Positions 1 through 7,991 of a stretch of 64,000 bases of DNA are shown here, piece after piece. The stretch is taken from assembly GCF_014334335.1 (NCBI RefSeq), contig NZ_JACSEU010000003.1:62001-126000 (forward strand), read 5' to 3'. The translations under genes were made by a program, and so were the position numbers. Source of the DNA: Treponema sp. Marseille-Q3903. Lineage in GTDB: Bacteria; Spirochaetota; Spirochaetia; Treponematales; Treponemataceae. A model generated the notes under the pieces. That model ran no database searches. It worked only from the letters and a program-made list of their open reading frames with translations, and was not told the DNA's origin. How positions within the stretch are numbered: the first letter of the stretch is position 1; each line of letters begins with the position of its first letter.

Positions 1-741
1 TCCGGTGAGGGTGACTACAAGACCCTTGTTTGGAGCGACGAATTTGAAGGCGATTCCGTAAAATCGGAGAACTGGACTTTTGAAACAGGAGCTTGGGGTT
101 GGGGTAATCAAGAATTACAAAACTACACAAATGGTGCAAATGCAACTGTTCATGGAGGCGTATTGGACATTATTGTTAAGCCTGATTTGACTTCAACAAG
201 AATGAAAACAGACGGAAAAAAGATTATAAAGTACGGAAGAATAGAGGCAAGAATAAAAGCAAGCAGCGAGGTTGGTTCATGGCCGGCATTTTGGATGTTG
301 GGAGCAAATCAGACTTCTGTTGGCTGGCCTTCATGTGGTGAAATTGACATTATGGAACATGCGAACAGGGATAACTTTGTTTATAATACTCTCCATTGGA
401 ATGTTAAAAGCGACACAAATAACAGTGGATATCAGCATGCAGAGTATGGAACTGCAAACGGAAATTGGGATAGCGTAATAAATAGTAACCCAATCAATGT
501 AAATGAATGGCATGTGTATAGAGTAGATTGGACAGATAGTTCAATGGATTTCTATGTTGACGATATTCAGACAATGTCATTTACAATAACAGATAACCCT
601 GGAATAAAAGCGTTCAAAAAAGATTTTTTCTTAATCTTGAATTTTGCAGCCGGTGGAAATTTTGTTAAAAATAAAAACAAGAGTACTTTTACAAATCTTC
701 CTTGGCACATGTATGTAGATTATGTTCGAGTCTACCAATAA
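1..741 (+). CDS. Glycoside hydrolase family 16 beta-glucanase (laminarinase/lichenase type), 5' end outside window
   Basis: The reading frame is open from base 1, so the N-terminus (probably a signal peptide and perhaps other modules) is cut by the window edge. The visible part starts at a typical GH16 beta-strand with VWSDEF, then WGNQELQNY, then FWMLG, and carries the family catalytic motif EIDIME at about 351-368. In GH16 the first Glu is the nucleophile and the last Glu the acid/base. It ends in VDYVRVYQ, a usual GH16 C-terminus. The enzyme should cut beta-1,3 or mixed beta-1,3/1,4 glucans outside the cytoplasm (inference from family). The downstream lipoprotein may share its transcript. 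Exact substrate cannot be read from the sequence. Confidence 0.93.
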   Translation, partial: SGEGDYKTLVWSDEFEGDSVKSENWTFETGAWGWGNQELQNYTNGANATVHGGVLDIIVKPDLTSTRMKTDGKKIIKYGRIEARIKASSEVGSWPAFWMLGANQTSVGWPSCGEIDIMEHANRDNFVYNTLHWNVKSDTNNSGYQHAEYGTANGNWDSVINSNPINVNEWHVYRVDWTDSSMDFYVDDIQTMSFTITDNPGIKAFKKDFFLILNFAAGGNFVKNKNKSTFTNLPWHMYVDYVRVYQ

Positions 742-840
742 CAGAAAAAATAACACTTTAATAAAAAATGCAGGACTTTCTTTTTAGCCAGTTTGGACTA
801 AGAATAAAATAGAAAAACAAAAAAAACTTAGGAGGTTTTT

Positions 841-1623
841 ATGAAAAAAATGTTTAGAATTATCGCATTATGCGGAATGTTTTTTGCAGTATTATCTATG
901 GTTAGTTGTTCGCATGAGACTCCTGATAATACAGATAACGGTGGCGGAACTGAAGTAGACGACAACAACGGCGGAAACAACAACGGTGGAAACAACAACG
1001 GTGGAAACAACGGCGGTGGAAACAACAACGGTGGAGACAACGGCGGTGGAAACAACAACGGTGGAAACAACGGCGGTGGAAACAACAACGGTGGAGACAA
1101 CGGCGGTGGAAACAACAACGGTGGAAACAACGGCGGCAGCGAAACTCCTTCCGGTACTGGTTTCTGGTCTAAATTCGAAGGTACAGATTTCCAAATTTGG
1201 GCAGCAACCTGTGACCTTGATGCAAAAGCTACCGGTTTGGAAATTACTGTAGGTAATAAAGGCTGGTGGGGATTTGGATTGTGCAATAATTCAGCTCTTG
1301 GTCCAAGCGATCCACACGTTTCTTACAATATGACAAAAGTTGCTAAAATAACACTTGAAGCAAAGTCAAATAAAAATAAGGGTAAACTCAAATTATTGCA
1401 AATTGATGACAAGGCAAAAGACTCGAATCCAAAGTTAACACCATTTAAAACTGATTTCGAAAAAATTACGTATGATTTGGTTAATCCAAATAGCAAAGCT
1501 TTTGCTGTTTTTGCTATTGCCGGAGAAGGATGTGGACAAGGAGATGTTATTACAATAAGAAAAGTTGCTTTCTGGGATTCAGAAGGAAAAGAAATTGTTC
1601 CAACATTAAATCCTGTAGAATAA
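841..1623 (+). CDS. Lipoprotein with Gly/Asn repeat linker and carbohydrate-binding-like C-terminal domain
   Basis: 260 residues. A signal peptide ends in a lipobox-like MVSC, so Cys 23 would be lipidated. Residues about 37-100 are a low-complexity linker of NNGG and DNGG units. After it comes a domain of about 155 residues with FWSKFEGTDFQIW, WWGFGLCN and a closing beta-rich stretch. That layout resembles carbohydrate-binding jelly-roll modules, but I cannot name the family. A good SD (aggagg) precedes the ATG. It follows a GH16 gene by 99 bp and is closed by a strong terminator, so a role as a surface glucan-binding protein partnering GH16 is plausible but inferred. Confidence 0.8.
   Translation: MKKMFRIIALCGMFFAVLSMVSCSHETPDNTDNGGGTEVDDNNGGNNNGGNNNGGNNGGGNNNGGDNGGGNNNGGNNGGGNNNGGDNGGGNNNGGNNGGSETPSGTGFWSKFEGTDFQIWAATCDLDAKATGLEITVGNKGWWGFGLCNNSALGPSDPHVSYNMTKVAKITLEAKSNKNKGKLKLLQIDDKAKDSNPKLTPFKTDFEKITYDLVNPNSKAFAVFAIAGEGCGQGDVITIRKVAFWDSEGKEIVPTLNPVE
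991..1140 (+). repeat. Five tandem 30-bp units encoding the NNGG linker
   Basis: Units at 991, 1021, 1051, 1081 and 1111 are almost identical. They alternate between an aac and a gac codon at one position, making a 60-bp super-repeat (1021-1080 and 1081-1140 differ only at the last codons). 30 bp is a multiple of three, so copy-number change would alter linker length without a frameshift. The low-complexity DNA also keeps the other strand and another + frame open, which produces false ORFs here. Confidence 0.95.
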
Positions 1624-1642
1624 AAAAAGTAGCCATAGAGTT

Positions 1643-1679
1643 GCCGGTTCTTAAAAAAAATAAGAACCGGCTTTTTTTT
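1643..1679 (+). terminator. Rho-independent terminator after the repeat lipoprotein
   Basis: A perfect 11-bp stem, gccggttctta (1643-1653) with taagaaccggc (1661-1671), has a 7-nt A loop and a run of eight T. It lies 20 bases after the stop codon. Confidence 0.95.
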
Positions 1680-1776
1680 GCGTTCAATTATTTATTAACT
1701 AACAAAAGTCAATTCAAAATCGATGTGTATCGAGATTTTTTAATCCTTAATAAAATAAAAAATGGAAAAAACTAAT

Positions 1777-1831
1777 TGTTGTAAAAACAACATAAATAAA
1801 TTTGAAAATAGTGTAAGTTATCACTAACTTA
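1777..1831 (+). promoter_or_regulatory. Two N4-spaced dyads, candidate Crp/Fnr-type operators
   Basis: Two perfect inverted repeats with a 4-nt spacer lie just upstream of the DUF1858 gene: TGTTGT-aaaa-ACAACA at 1777-1792 and TAAGTTA-tcac-TAACTTA at 1814-1831. N4 spacing is the geometry of Fnr/Dnr-type sites (TTGAT-N4-ATCAA), and a Crp/Fnr regulator is encoded immediately downstream on the other strand. The two half-site sequences differ, so at most one may be the regulator's site. Binding is inference. Confidence 0.45.
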
Positions 1832-1845
1832 TTCAGGAGGTATAT

Positions 1846-2772
1846 ATGAGCACAATTCAGATAAGCAAACAGACAAAACTTTCAGATTTAATCAAGACGT
1901 ATCCGGATTTACGCAACAGGCTTAGGGAAGTAAACCCTAAATTTAAAATGCTTTCAACTCCAATGGGAAACATCATGATTCCAAAAGCGACTGTTCAAGA
2001 TATGATTGAAAGGAGTGGCATGCCGGAAGCAGAGTTGATTTCGGGAATAGAAAAACTGATTTCTGAGATGGATTCTAAAAACTCCGGCAACGCAGACATC
2101 TCTTGGCAAGATAAAATCTCATCTTTCAAAAAAATGGACCTTCGCAATGCTCAAGGAAACTTCTTTCCATCATTGCGGGATCAGGTTTCAAAAATGGAGG
2201 TTGGAGAGGGAATAGAGATTGTCCAAAAATTTGAGCCGCTTCCGCTTTACGAAGTTATGGACGGGCTTGGGTTTGAGCGCCTTACAAAGCAAACTGACGA
2301 AAATGAATGGCACGTATATTTTTATCGAACTAAAATCGATGAAAAGGGAATGGAGATTCCTTTCCGCCCGGCAGCGTTGTTGAATTTTCCTTTGATAGAC
2401 GAGGAATTGGGAAATATCGCTGTAAATTTCTGGGATGTTACATGGAATGACAAAAAACGTTTTCTCCCTTACGAAACAAGGCTTCTTCTGTCGCTTACAA
2501 ACGCTGTTGGAGCGGGAAGAATGAGACAAGCTACTAGGGAACTTGTAAAAGCATATATACATGGTCTTGACAGCGCCGCTTTTGATGATGTTTTTGAGCT
2601 TTTGGCATGGAATCAGGGAATAGGATTTTTTGCTTCTGAAATCGGACCGTCAACTTTATTCAAGGCATACAAGCATATAAAAAGCCGTGAAAAAGCAGGA
2701 ATAGACCGAGAAAAAATCGGTTCTGAATTGATGGAAAAATTTGGAGAAACTAATCCCGATGTAAAAGTCTAA
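1846..2772 (+). CDS. DUF1858 / DUF2249 domain protein, possible redox or nitrosative-stress protein
   Basis: 308 residues, no signal peptide or membrane segment, so cytoplasmic. Residues about 5-60 (LSDLIKTYPDLRNRL) fit DUF1858. Residues about 92-165 (KMDLRNAQG, GIEIVQKFEPLPLYEVM, WHVYFYR) fit DUF2249. The helical C-terminal third, about 205-290, resembles the carboxymuconolactone decarboxylase/AhpD fold region, though I see no CxxC. In other bacteria the first two domains accompany hemerythrins, RIC-type repair proteins and Crp/Fnr regulators of nitric-oxide stress (family knowledge). The ATG has a clear SD (caggagg). The gene converges on a Crp/Fnr gene with a 23-bp overlap of coding ends. 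Biochemical function is unknown. Confidence 0.75.
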   Translation: MSTIQISKQTKLSDLIKTYPDLRNRLREVNPKFKMLSTPMGNIMIPKATVQDMIERSGMPEAELISGIEKLISEMDSKNSGNADISWQDKISSFKKMDLRNAQGNFFPSLRDQVSKMEVGEGIEIVQKFEPLPLYEVMDGLGFERLTKQTDENEWHVYFYRTKIDEKGMEIPFRPAALLNFPLIDEELGNIAVNFWDVTWNDKKRFLPYETRLLLSLTNAVGAGRMRQATRELVKAYIHGLDSAAFDDVFELLAWNQGIGFFASEIGPSTLFKAYKHIKSREKAGIDREKIGSELMEKFGETNPDVKV

Positions 2773-3406
2773 AATGATTTTTCCAGTAATCTATAAGACC
2801 GTCAGCTTTCATTTTGCTCAGTTCCGAGCTGAGGGCTGAACGGTCTACTTGCAAATAATCTGAAAGTTGTTGCCTGTCAAAAGGGATGTCGAATTCCGCA
2901 TTTGGTGCTGATGGGGAAGCACAGGAAGAAAAATAAGAAAGAAGCCTTCCTCGTATTGTCTTGGAATTCGTATAGAATATGCGCTGCGAAAGATGTAGGT
3001 TTTTATTCATCGAAATATTTAAAAAATTTCTTATTATCACCGAATTTATTTTTTCATTTGCAACTTCAAAAAGTTTTTTTGGATAGAAAAACATTATTTT
3101 TGATTCTTCAACAGCGACGACGTCAACCATCAAAGGTTTTCCTGTAAGAGCGTAAGTTTCTCCAAAGACGTTTCCCTCTCCAAGATTATCGATGATAGTT
3201 TTGTTTCCCCAAAAATCAGTGTTTTCAATCTGGACACGTCCAAAAATGATAAAGCCGAGCGTCTCAGTTACAGTGCCGGAATGAAAAATCGTTTCGTTTT
3301 TTTTTAATATTTTTTCGTTGCAATTTAAAAGTTCAAGTGCGCGCGGAAAATCTTTTTTATCTATTCCTGCAAATATTGGATGATTTGAAATAGCTTTACT
3401 GTTCAT
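2750..3406 (-). CDS. Crp/Fnr family transcriptional regulator
   Basis: 218 residues with the family layout: an N-terminal cyclic-nucleotide-binding-like beta-roll (about 10-120, with GRVQIE, LGEGNVFGE and the GETYALTGKP segment), a dimer helix, and a C-terminal winged helix around DRQQLSDYLQVDRSALSSEL. It lacks the N-terminal cysteine cluster of Fnr, so it is not an Fnr-type [4Fe-4S] oxygen sensor. The cAMP-contact Arg/Ser motif of Crp is not evident either. It may sense heme/NO or another ligand as Dnr- or HcpR-like members do, but this is not decidable here. The likely target is the convergent DUF1858/DUF2249 gene, which carries N4 dyads upstream. Confidence 0.88.
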   Translation of the reverse strand: MNSKAISNHPIFAGIDKKDFPRALELLNCNEKILKKNETIFHSGTVTETLGFIIFGRVQIENTDFWGNKTIIDNLGEGNVFGETYALTGKPLMVDVVAVEESKIMFFYPKKLFEVANEKINSVIIRNFLNISMNKNLHLSQRIFYTNSKTIRGRLLSYFSSCASPSAPNAEFDIPFDRQQLSDYLQVDRSALSSELSKMKADGLIDYWKNHFRLLHRD

Positions 3407-3610
3407 ATAGCCATTTTATTTTGTTTTTATTGTTTTTACAACGTTAGATTCTGCCTTACTTTTGAGCATTTCCGTTATTCTTATTCGACTTTGAACTTTT
3501 GAAGTTTGGCAGCAAGATATGCAATGTTCCCCGTCAATCTTTGTTTATATGTGGAATTTAAAAAAAATAACTTTACTTTGAAAAAAATATAAAATTCTTT
3601 TGTAGGAATG

Positions 3611-3639
3611 TTGACATAAAATTGTAATTCTGTTATAAA
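3611..3639 (+). promoter_or_regulatory. Sigma70-type promoter of tRNA-Val
   Basis: TTGACA (3611-3616), a 17-nt spacer and TATAAA (3634-3639) place the start about 7-8 nt before the mature tRNA 5' end. The 250-bp stretch between the Crp/Fnr start and the tRNA holds nothing else I can recognise. Confidence 0.85.
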
Positions 3640-3653
3640 TAATAACATATATC

Positions 3654-3727
3654 GGGCAGTTAGCTCAGCTGGTACGAGCGTCTGGTTTACACCCAGAATG
3701 TCGGGAGTTCGATCCTCTCACTGCCCA
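3654..3727 (+). tRNA. tRNA-Val (anticodon UAC)
   Basis: A complete cloverleaf. The acceptor stem gggcagt pairs with actgccc. The D arm is gctc/gagc, the anticodon stem tctgg/ccaga encloses loop tttacac (anticodon TAC), and the T arm gggag/ctctc holds loop ttcgatc. The discriminator is A and no CCA is encoded. Confidence 0.95.
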
Positions 3728-3735
3728 CTTAAACG

Positions 3736-3767
3736 GGACTTCTTTTTAGGAGTCCTTTTATTTTTTA
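3736..3767 (+). terminator. Weak terminator after tRNA-Val
   Basis: A short stem ggact/agtcc (3736-3740, 3751-3755) is followed by a T-rich tract ttttattttt. The stem is only 5 bp, so read-through into the YitT gene at 3787 is possible; that gene has no clear SD or promoter of its own. Confidence 0.5.
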
Positions 3768-3786
3768 AACGAGATTTTATAATAAA

Positions 3787-4632
3787 ATGAGCAAAAAGAA
3801 AATCTTTTTTGAAATTGTTGAAATGACATTTGCGACTTTTATCATAGCGGTTGCCGTATTCTTCTTTCTTATTCCAAGCCATGCGGCTGTCAGCAGTATT
3901 TCAGGATTGAGTATTGTCCTTTCAAAGTTTATTCCACTTTCCATCGCAACTTTGACATTGATATTGAATGTAAGTCTTCTTATCATTGGTTTTATAACTT
4001 GTGGAAACGAGTTTGGTATAAAAACCGTCTATACGACGCTTTTGCATCCTTTTTTTCTGTGGATGTTTGAAAAACTTCTTCCAAATTATACTTCACTGAC
4101 GGGAGATGCTACTCTTGATGTCGTGTGCTATATTTTTGTTGTCAGCATCGGACTTACAATTTTGTTTAATATGAACGCATCGTCAGGCGGACTTGATATT
4201 ATTGCAAAGGTTTTAAACAAATATCTTCACATGAATCTCGGATACGCAATGTCTGTATCAGGGATGGCGATTGCTTTATCTTCCGTATTTGCGTATGACA
4301 CAAAAACTGTTGTGTTGAGCGTGCTTGGAACTTATCTGAACGGAGTTGTGCTTGACAGATTTATCTTCAATAGAAATTTAAAGAGAAGAGTCTGCATTGT
4401 ATCCGAAAAAGAAAAAGAGATTCGAAAATTCATAATTGAAAATCTGAAAAGCGGGGCGACTCTTTATGAATCATACAGTGCCCGACGAGACAGCAAACAT
4501 CTTGAAATCATCACAATTGTAGATAAATCCGGATACCAAAAACTTATGTCTTATCTTCAGCAAGCAGACCCACAGGCTTTTATAACTGTTTATCAGTTAA
4601 GCGATATGAGATACAACAGAAAAGTTGTCTGA
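3787..4632 (+). CDS. YitT family integral membrane protein
   Basis: 281 residues. Five to six hydrophobic segments fill the N-terminal 195 residues, including the family hallmark NMNASSGGLDIIAK (about 124-137). A cytoplasmic C-terminal DUF2179-type domain runs from about 200 (RRVCIVSEKEKEIRKF, GATLYESYSARR, EIITIVDKSGYQKL). Function of the family is not established; proposals include transport. It starts 60 bp after tRNA-Val and converges with pepF, with 16 bp between the stop codons. No clear SD precedes the ATG. Confidence 0.88.
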   Translation: MSKKKIFFEIVEMTFATFIIAVAVFFFLIPSHAAVSSISGLSIVLSKFIPLSIATLTLILNVSLLIIGFITCGNEFGIKTVYTTLLHPFFLWMFEKLLPNYTSLTGDATLDVVCYIFVVSIGLTILFNMNASSGGLDIIAKVLNKYLHMNLGYAMSVSGMAIALSSVFAYDTKTVVLSVLGTYLNGVVLDRFIFNRNLKRRVCIVSEKEKEIRKFIIENLKSGATLYESYSARRDSKHLEIITIVDKSGYQKLMSYLQQADPQAFITVYQLSDMRYNRKVV

Positions 4633-4648
4633 TAAATTAAAAGTGATT

Positions 4649-6502
4649 TCAGTTAGTTGCATCTGAATATTTACAGTATTCTTCAACTTCTTTTGCGTAC
4701 ATTTCAATCCCTGATTTCCAAAATTCTTTCGATGTAATATCAAATCCGGCTCTTTTGCACAAGTCTTCACACGACATGCTGCCCGTTTCGCTAAGCAAAA
4801 TTTCATAAGTTTTAGAAAAATCTTGTCCTTCTTTCTTTGCACGCTGATAAAGACTTGCGGCGAATAATTGCCCGAATGCATAAGGAAAATTATAGAAATC
4901 GAGTTCTGGAATATAATAATGCCCTTTTACAGCCCACATATATTGATGACGCTCTTCATTCAACCCGTCTCCGTAGCTTTTTTCTTGTGCTTCACTCATA
5001 AGTTTGCAAAAATCATCTGCTGTGAGTTCATTTGTTTTGCGCGCTTGGAATACTGATTCTTCAAAATAAAAACGACACAAAATATCGACTAAAATCTGGC
5101 TTGCGTCAGTTAAATCAAGATCAAGAATCTGCATGTGGTCAAAGCCTGTGCTATTTTTAATCATATCTTGTTTGACGATTGTCTCTGCAAAAGTTGATGC
5201 TGTTTCGGCAAGCGTCATAGGATAGTTATAGAACACAGGGTCTTTATCTTTCATGCACGAAAAGTGGAACGCATGCCCAAGCTCATGAGCGAGCGTGATT
5301 ATGTCGCTGAATACGCCTGTAAAATTTGAAAGTATTCTGCTTTGGTGCCCTTTTGGGAAATCTTCATCATAGGCACCGCCGACTTTTCCTGCTCTGACTT
5401 CAGCATCTATCCATTGATTTTCGATTGCATACTTTACAAAGTCACCCATATTTTTGCTGAACGAGTAGAATTCTTTTAATATGCATTCGGTTGCCTGTTC
5501 AAAAGTCCATTTTTTTTCAAAAATCGATTCGTTTGCGACTTGGGAAGTTGAGTTTTGTTTTGAAGTACGTGGCGGATTTATTGGTGCAAACAGATCGTAA
5601 AAAGCGATGCCCTTTTGTTCTTTAGTTCCTGCTGTCTTGCTTGCAGTAGAGTCTCCTGCCCGAAGAATTGCGGCTTTTGCATGAAAGTATCTACGCCACA
5701 TCGGAAGTGAATCTTCTATCGCACCGATAAGTGCATCGAGAGTTTCTTTGGAAAGTCGGGAATTGAAAAGCGCATTGTCTATCGCTTCTTTCCATCTGCG
5801 TTTTTCATTTAGAGTGATTTTTTCAGCCTTAAGATTGTTCAGAGCGGCTCCGAATGCAATTTTATTTTGTTCGAGCAATGAAACTTCTTTTTCCCAAGAA
5901 GATTTACGGAGGTTTGGGTCGGAATCATTTGCGTCGTTTCGGAGTTCGTTGAAAGTTTTTCCGTTCTCGTCATGAAGGTTGCTTATAATCTGCCCTTGAA
6001 GAAGGCTCCACGCATTTGCCCCGCTGTGAGACATCTTTGAAGCCAGTTCCTCTTCCGCATTGCTCATCTGGTGTGATTTTCCTTCGATAATCTCGTTTAG
6101 GATATATTTATATTCTGTTCTTTTTGGAAACTTTTTATAAAAATCATCTAAGTTGTCTTTGTTGTCTGCTAAAATCGTTGAGAATTTAATTTCAAGTTGC
6201 TTTGCCTGCGTGTCGTACTTATCTATCAGGTTGAGATTGTTCATATAGACGGGATTTGTCGTATCTGTTGAATAGACGATGTAAGCGTACGCTCCCAGAG
6301 TTTTACGCAAATAAGATTCTTTATTCAAAAGGTCGAGGTAAGAATTGAGCCACGTTGAAAAATCAGTTTTATCTGAATCTAAATGTTTTTGAACTGCGAG
6401 AAAAGTTTTCTCAAGCTCTGCAATGTCGTTTTTGTATTCTTTAGAATCTAGAGAAGGGTAGAGCGAATCTAGATTCCATCTTGGAGTTTTTATTTCTTTC
6501 AT
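4649..6502 (-). CDS. pepF: Oligoendopeptidase F-like M3 family metallopeptidase
   Basis: 617 residues from the ATG at 6502. It has the M3 gluzincin motif HELGHAFH at about residue 405, with the downstream ETASTFAETI segment that supplies the third zinc ligand Glu. The length and the all-helical body (start TPRWNLDSLYPSL) are typical of PepF enzymes, which degrade short peptides in the cytoplasm. An in-frame TTG 36 bp upstream is possible, but family alignment favours the ATG. No SD is visible; a -10 box ends 6 nt before the ATG, suggesting leaderless translation. Peptides imported by the cell are the likely substrate. Confidence 0.93.
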   Translation of the reverse strand: MKEIKTPRWNLDSLYPSLDSKEYKNDIAELEKTFLAVQKHLDSDKTDFSTWLNSYLDLLNKESYLRKTLGAYAYIVYSTDTTNPVYMNNLNLIDKYDTQAKQLEIKFSTILADNKDNLDDFYKKFPKRTEYKYILNEIIEGKSHQMSNAEEELASKMSHSGANAWSLLQGQIISNLHDENGKTFNELRNDANDSDPNLRKSSWEKEVSLLEQNKIAFGAALNNLKAEKITLNEKRRWKEAIDNALFNSRLSKETLDALIGAIEDSLPMWRRYFHAKAAILRAGDSTASKTAGTKEQKGIAFYDLFAPINPPRTSKQNSTSQVANESIFEKKWTFEQATECILKEFYSFSKNMGDFVKYAIENQWIDAEVRAGKVGGAYDEDFPKGHQSRILSNFTGVFSDIITLAHELGHAFHFSCMKDKDPVFYNYPMTLAETASTFAETIVKQDMIKNSTGFDHMQILDLDLTDASQILVDILCRFYFEESVFQARKTNELTADDFCKLMSEAQEKSYGDGLNEERHQYMWAVKGHYYIPELDFYNFPYAFGQLFAASLYQRAKKEGQDFSKTYEILLSETGSMSCEDLCKRAGFDITSKEFWKSGIEMYAKEVEEYCKYSDATN

Positions 6503-6508
6503 GCATTC

Positions 6509-6538
6509 AATATAATGATAAATGAGATGTTGATTCAA
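6509..6538 (-). promoter_or_regulatory. Promoter of pepF, predicted leaderless start
   Basis: On the minus strand TTGAAT (6533-6538), an 18-nt spacer and TATATT (6509-6514) are followed by 6 nt and then the ATG (6502). The predicted transcription start falls on or beside the start codon. Confidence 0.6.
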
Positions 6539-6608
6539 TAGAATAATTTTTTTTGCTGTAAGTTTTGAATAAGTTTTTAAATGAGCGGGGACTGATTATA
6601 ATTCGAGC

Positions 6609-6634
6609 AAAAAAAAGCCCATCTGAACGATGGG
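6609..6634 (-). terminator. Terminator of tRNA-Gly
   Basis: Minus-strand stem cccatc/gatggg (6618-6623 with 6629-6634), 5-nt loop, followed on the minus strand by a U-run (A-run 6610-6616 on +). It sits 10 bases beyond the tRNA 3' end. Confidence 0.8.
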
Positions 6635-6644
6635 TTTTGAAAAG

Positions 6645-6717
6645 AGCGGATGAAGGGAGTCGAACCCTCGTCATCAGCTTGGAAGGCTGAGATAATAAGC
6701 CGTTATATGACATCCGC
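6645..6717 (-). tRNA. tRNA-Gly (anticodon UCC)
   Basis: Read on the minus strand: acceptor GCGGATG pairs with CATCCGC; anticodon stem TCAGC/GCTGA encloses loop CTTCCAA (anticodon TCC); the T arm is GAGGG/CTCCC-like with TTCGACT. The discriminator is T and no CCA is encoded. Confidence 0.93.
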
Positions 6718-6729
6718 AAATGTAGACTT

Positions 6730-6758
6730 ATAATATCAAAATGATAAAACTCTGTCAA
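6730..6758 (-). promoter_or_regulatory. Sigma70-type promoter of tRNA-Gly
   Basis: Minus strand TTGACA (6753-6758), 17-nt spacer, TATTAT (6730-6735). The start would lie about 6 nt before the tRNA. The promoter abuts the broken transporter fragment on its other side. Confidence 0.85.
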
Positions 6759-6775
6759 CGTCCGGCAGCGGAGGA

Positions 6776-7120
6776 TTGTATAAAATAAAGCAAGCGGATA
6801 TATACCGAATTGTTGACTACGGCGAATGGAAGACGGGAATTCGTATCGACGGGCTTACAAATTCGGCTGCATCGTTCGGCATGAAAGTCGGAGCAGGACT
6901 CGGTTCTGCGCTTGTTGGTTGGGGACTTGCGTGGGCTCACTACGACGGAGCTCTTGGAGCGGCACAGTCTGCATCTACAAATGCCGGAATTAAAGTTATA
7001 TTTACTGTAGTTCCTATCGTGCTGTTCGCAATCAGTATGATATGTCTTGCATTCTGTAACCTTGATAAAAAACTTCCGGAAATTCACAAAGAATTGGAAG
7101 AACGCAAAGCTAAAGCTTAA
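6776..7120 (+). pseudogene. C-terminal fragment of a GPH (melibiose carrier-like) sugar:cation symporter
   Basis: About 114 residues correspond to the last quarter of a 450-500-residue GPH transporter. The family signature VDYGEWKTGIR is present, then a helix GMKVGAGLGSALVGWGLAW, one more membrane segment and a charged C-terminus. No plausible start or SD exists, and the frame runs unbroken but unrelated into the tRNA-Gly promoter. Everything before the last two or three transmembrane helices is missing. This is a deletion or recombination remnant whose breakpoint lies about 10-40 bp from the tRNA promoter. Its terminator is still intact downstream. Confidence 0.85.
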
Positions 7121-7142
7121 CATAAAAAACACTCTCCACATT

Positions 7143-7178
7143 CCCTTGAAGTTTCAACTAGAGCCTTCAGGGGTTTTT
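7143..7178 (+). terminator. Terminator of the lost transporter gene
   Basis: A 9-bp stem cccttgaag/cttcagggg (one G-U pair) at 7143-7151 and 7165-7173 with a 13-nt loop is followed by ttttt. Confidence 0.8.
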
Positions 7179-7222
7179 GTCTGACAAGTTTTGTAAAAAG
7201 GAATCATAATTGGGAGAAATTA

Positions 7223-7861
7223 TTGGAAACAGATTATATAATTCGTGTAGAAGAACCAAAAGATTATGCTGTCGTTGAGAATTTGACAAGAGATGCTTTT
7301 TGGAATGTGTATAGACCCGGTTGCAATGAGCATTATATTCTTCACTGCTATAGAAACAATCCCGATTTTATTTCAGAACTTTCTTTAGTTATGGAAAAGA
7401 ATGGGAAAATTATTGGGTATGTAATGTATTCAAAAGCAGCGTTGACTTTTGATAATGGGAGAAAGATTCCCGCATGGACTTTCGGACCTATAAGTATACA
7501 TCCAGATTACAGACGGAAAGGCTACGGTTTGGAACTTTTAAAATATTCTCTCGAAAAAGCTAGGAAAATGGGAATCGGTTTTGTCTGTATAGAAGGGAAT
7601 ATTGATTTTTATCGTCATCTCGGCTTTTGCATTGCGAGTAAGTTTAATATTCACTATCATGGGGAGCCAAAAGAAGCGGAAGTTCCATACTTTCTTGCAT
7701 TGGAAATCATTCCTGATTACTTTAAAAAAAATGGAGTTTCTGGCGCAACCTATCATTCTCCGAAAGGATATTGTGTAGCCGCTGAGAATCAAACCGACTT
7801 TGCAGAATATGAATCAAGTTTTCCTTATAAAGAAAAGTTGGTTCTTCCTGGCCAATTGTAA
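7223..7861 (+). CDS. GNAT family N-acetyltransferase
   Basis: 212 residues. The acetyl-CoA binding motif A is clear: FGPISIHPDYRRKGYGLELL (about 93-112), following a beta-strand IIGYVMYSKA. The region IEGNIDFYRHLGF is the usual motif B. The C-terminus is longer than a minimal GNAT and resembles YhbS-type members. The start chosen is TTG at 7223, because a good SD (gggag) lies 6 nt before it and no ATG is available nearby. Substrate is unknown. It stands alone between a broken transporter and a convergent DUF3737 gene. Confidence 0.88.
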   Translation: METDYIIRVEEPKDYAVVENLTRDAFWNVYRPGCNEHYILHCYRNNPDFISELSLVMEKNGKIIGYVMYSKAALTFDNGRKIPAWTFGPISIHPDYRRKGYGLELLKYSLEKARKMGIGFVCIEGNIDFYRHLGFCIASKFNIHYHGEPKEAEVPYFLALEIIPDYFKKNGVSGATYHSPKGYCVAAENQTDFAEYESSFPYKEKLVLPGQL

Positions 7862-7889
7862 AGTTGACCGTAATTGATGTAAAAAGTGA

Positions 7890-7991
7890 AACCAAAAATA
7901 CAAGTTGGCAGAAGACGCATTACATATAGGATTCGGGAACAAATACAGTTTTGATGGAGGCAAAGATTTAATGAGGCAATTTAATCTTTAA
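7890..7991 (+). other. Possible coding remnant between GNAT and DUF3737 genes
   Basis: The 126 bp between the two convergent genes hold a start-less open stretch of about 33 codons (KLAEDALHIGFGNKYSFDG and a short tail) ending in a TAA that overlaps the DUF3737 stop. Composition looks protein-like, but I do not recognise it; it may be chance. Confidence 0.2.

Noticed and set aside
828-1286. Open frames on the minus strand and in a second plus frame over the lipoprotein linker
   Set aside because: They are produced by the 9/30-bp repeat, give low-complexity Pro/Phe/Leu, Val/Ser or Thr/Glu strings, and lack SD sequences.
6645-7120. tRNA-Gly as attachment site of an integrated element
   Set aside because: The broken gene lies at the 5' side of the tRNA, no integrase is nearby, and no duplicated tRNA 3' end is seen.
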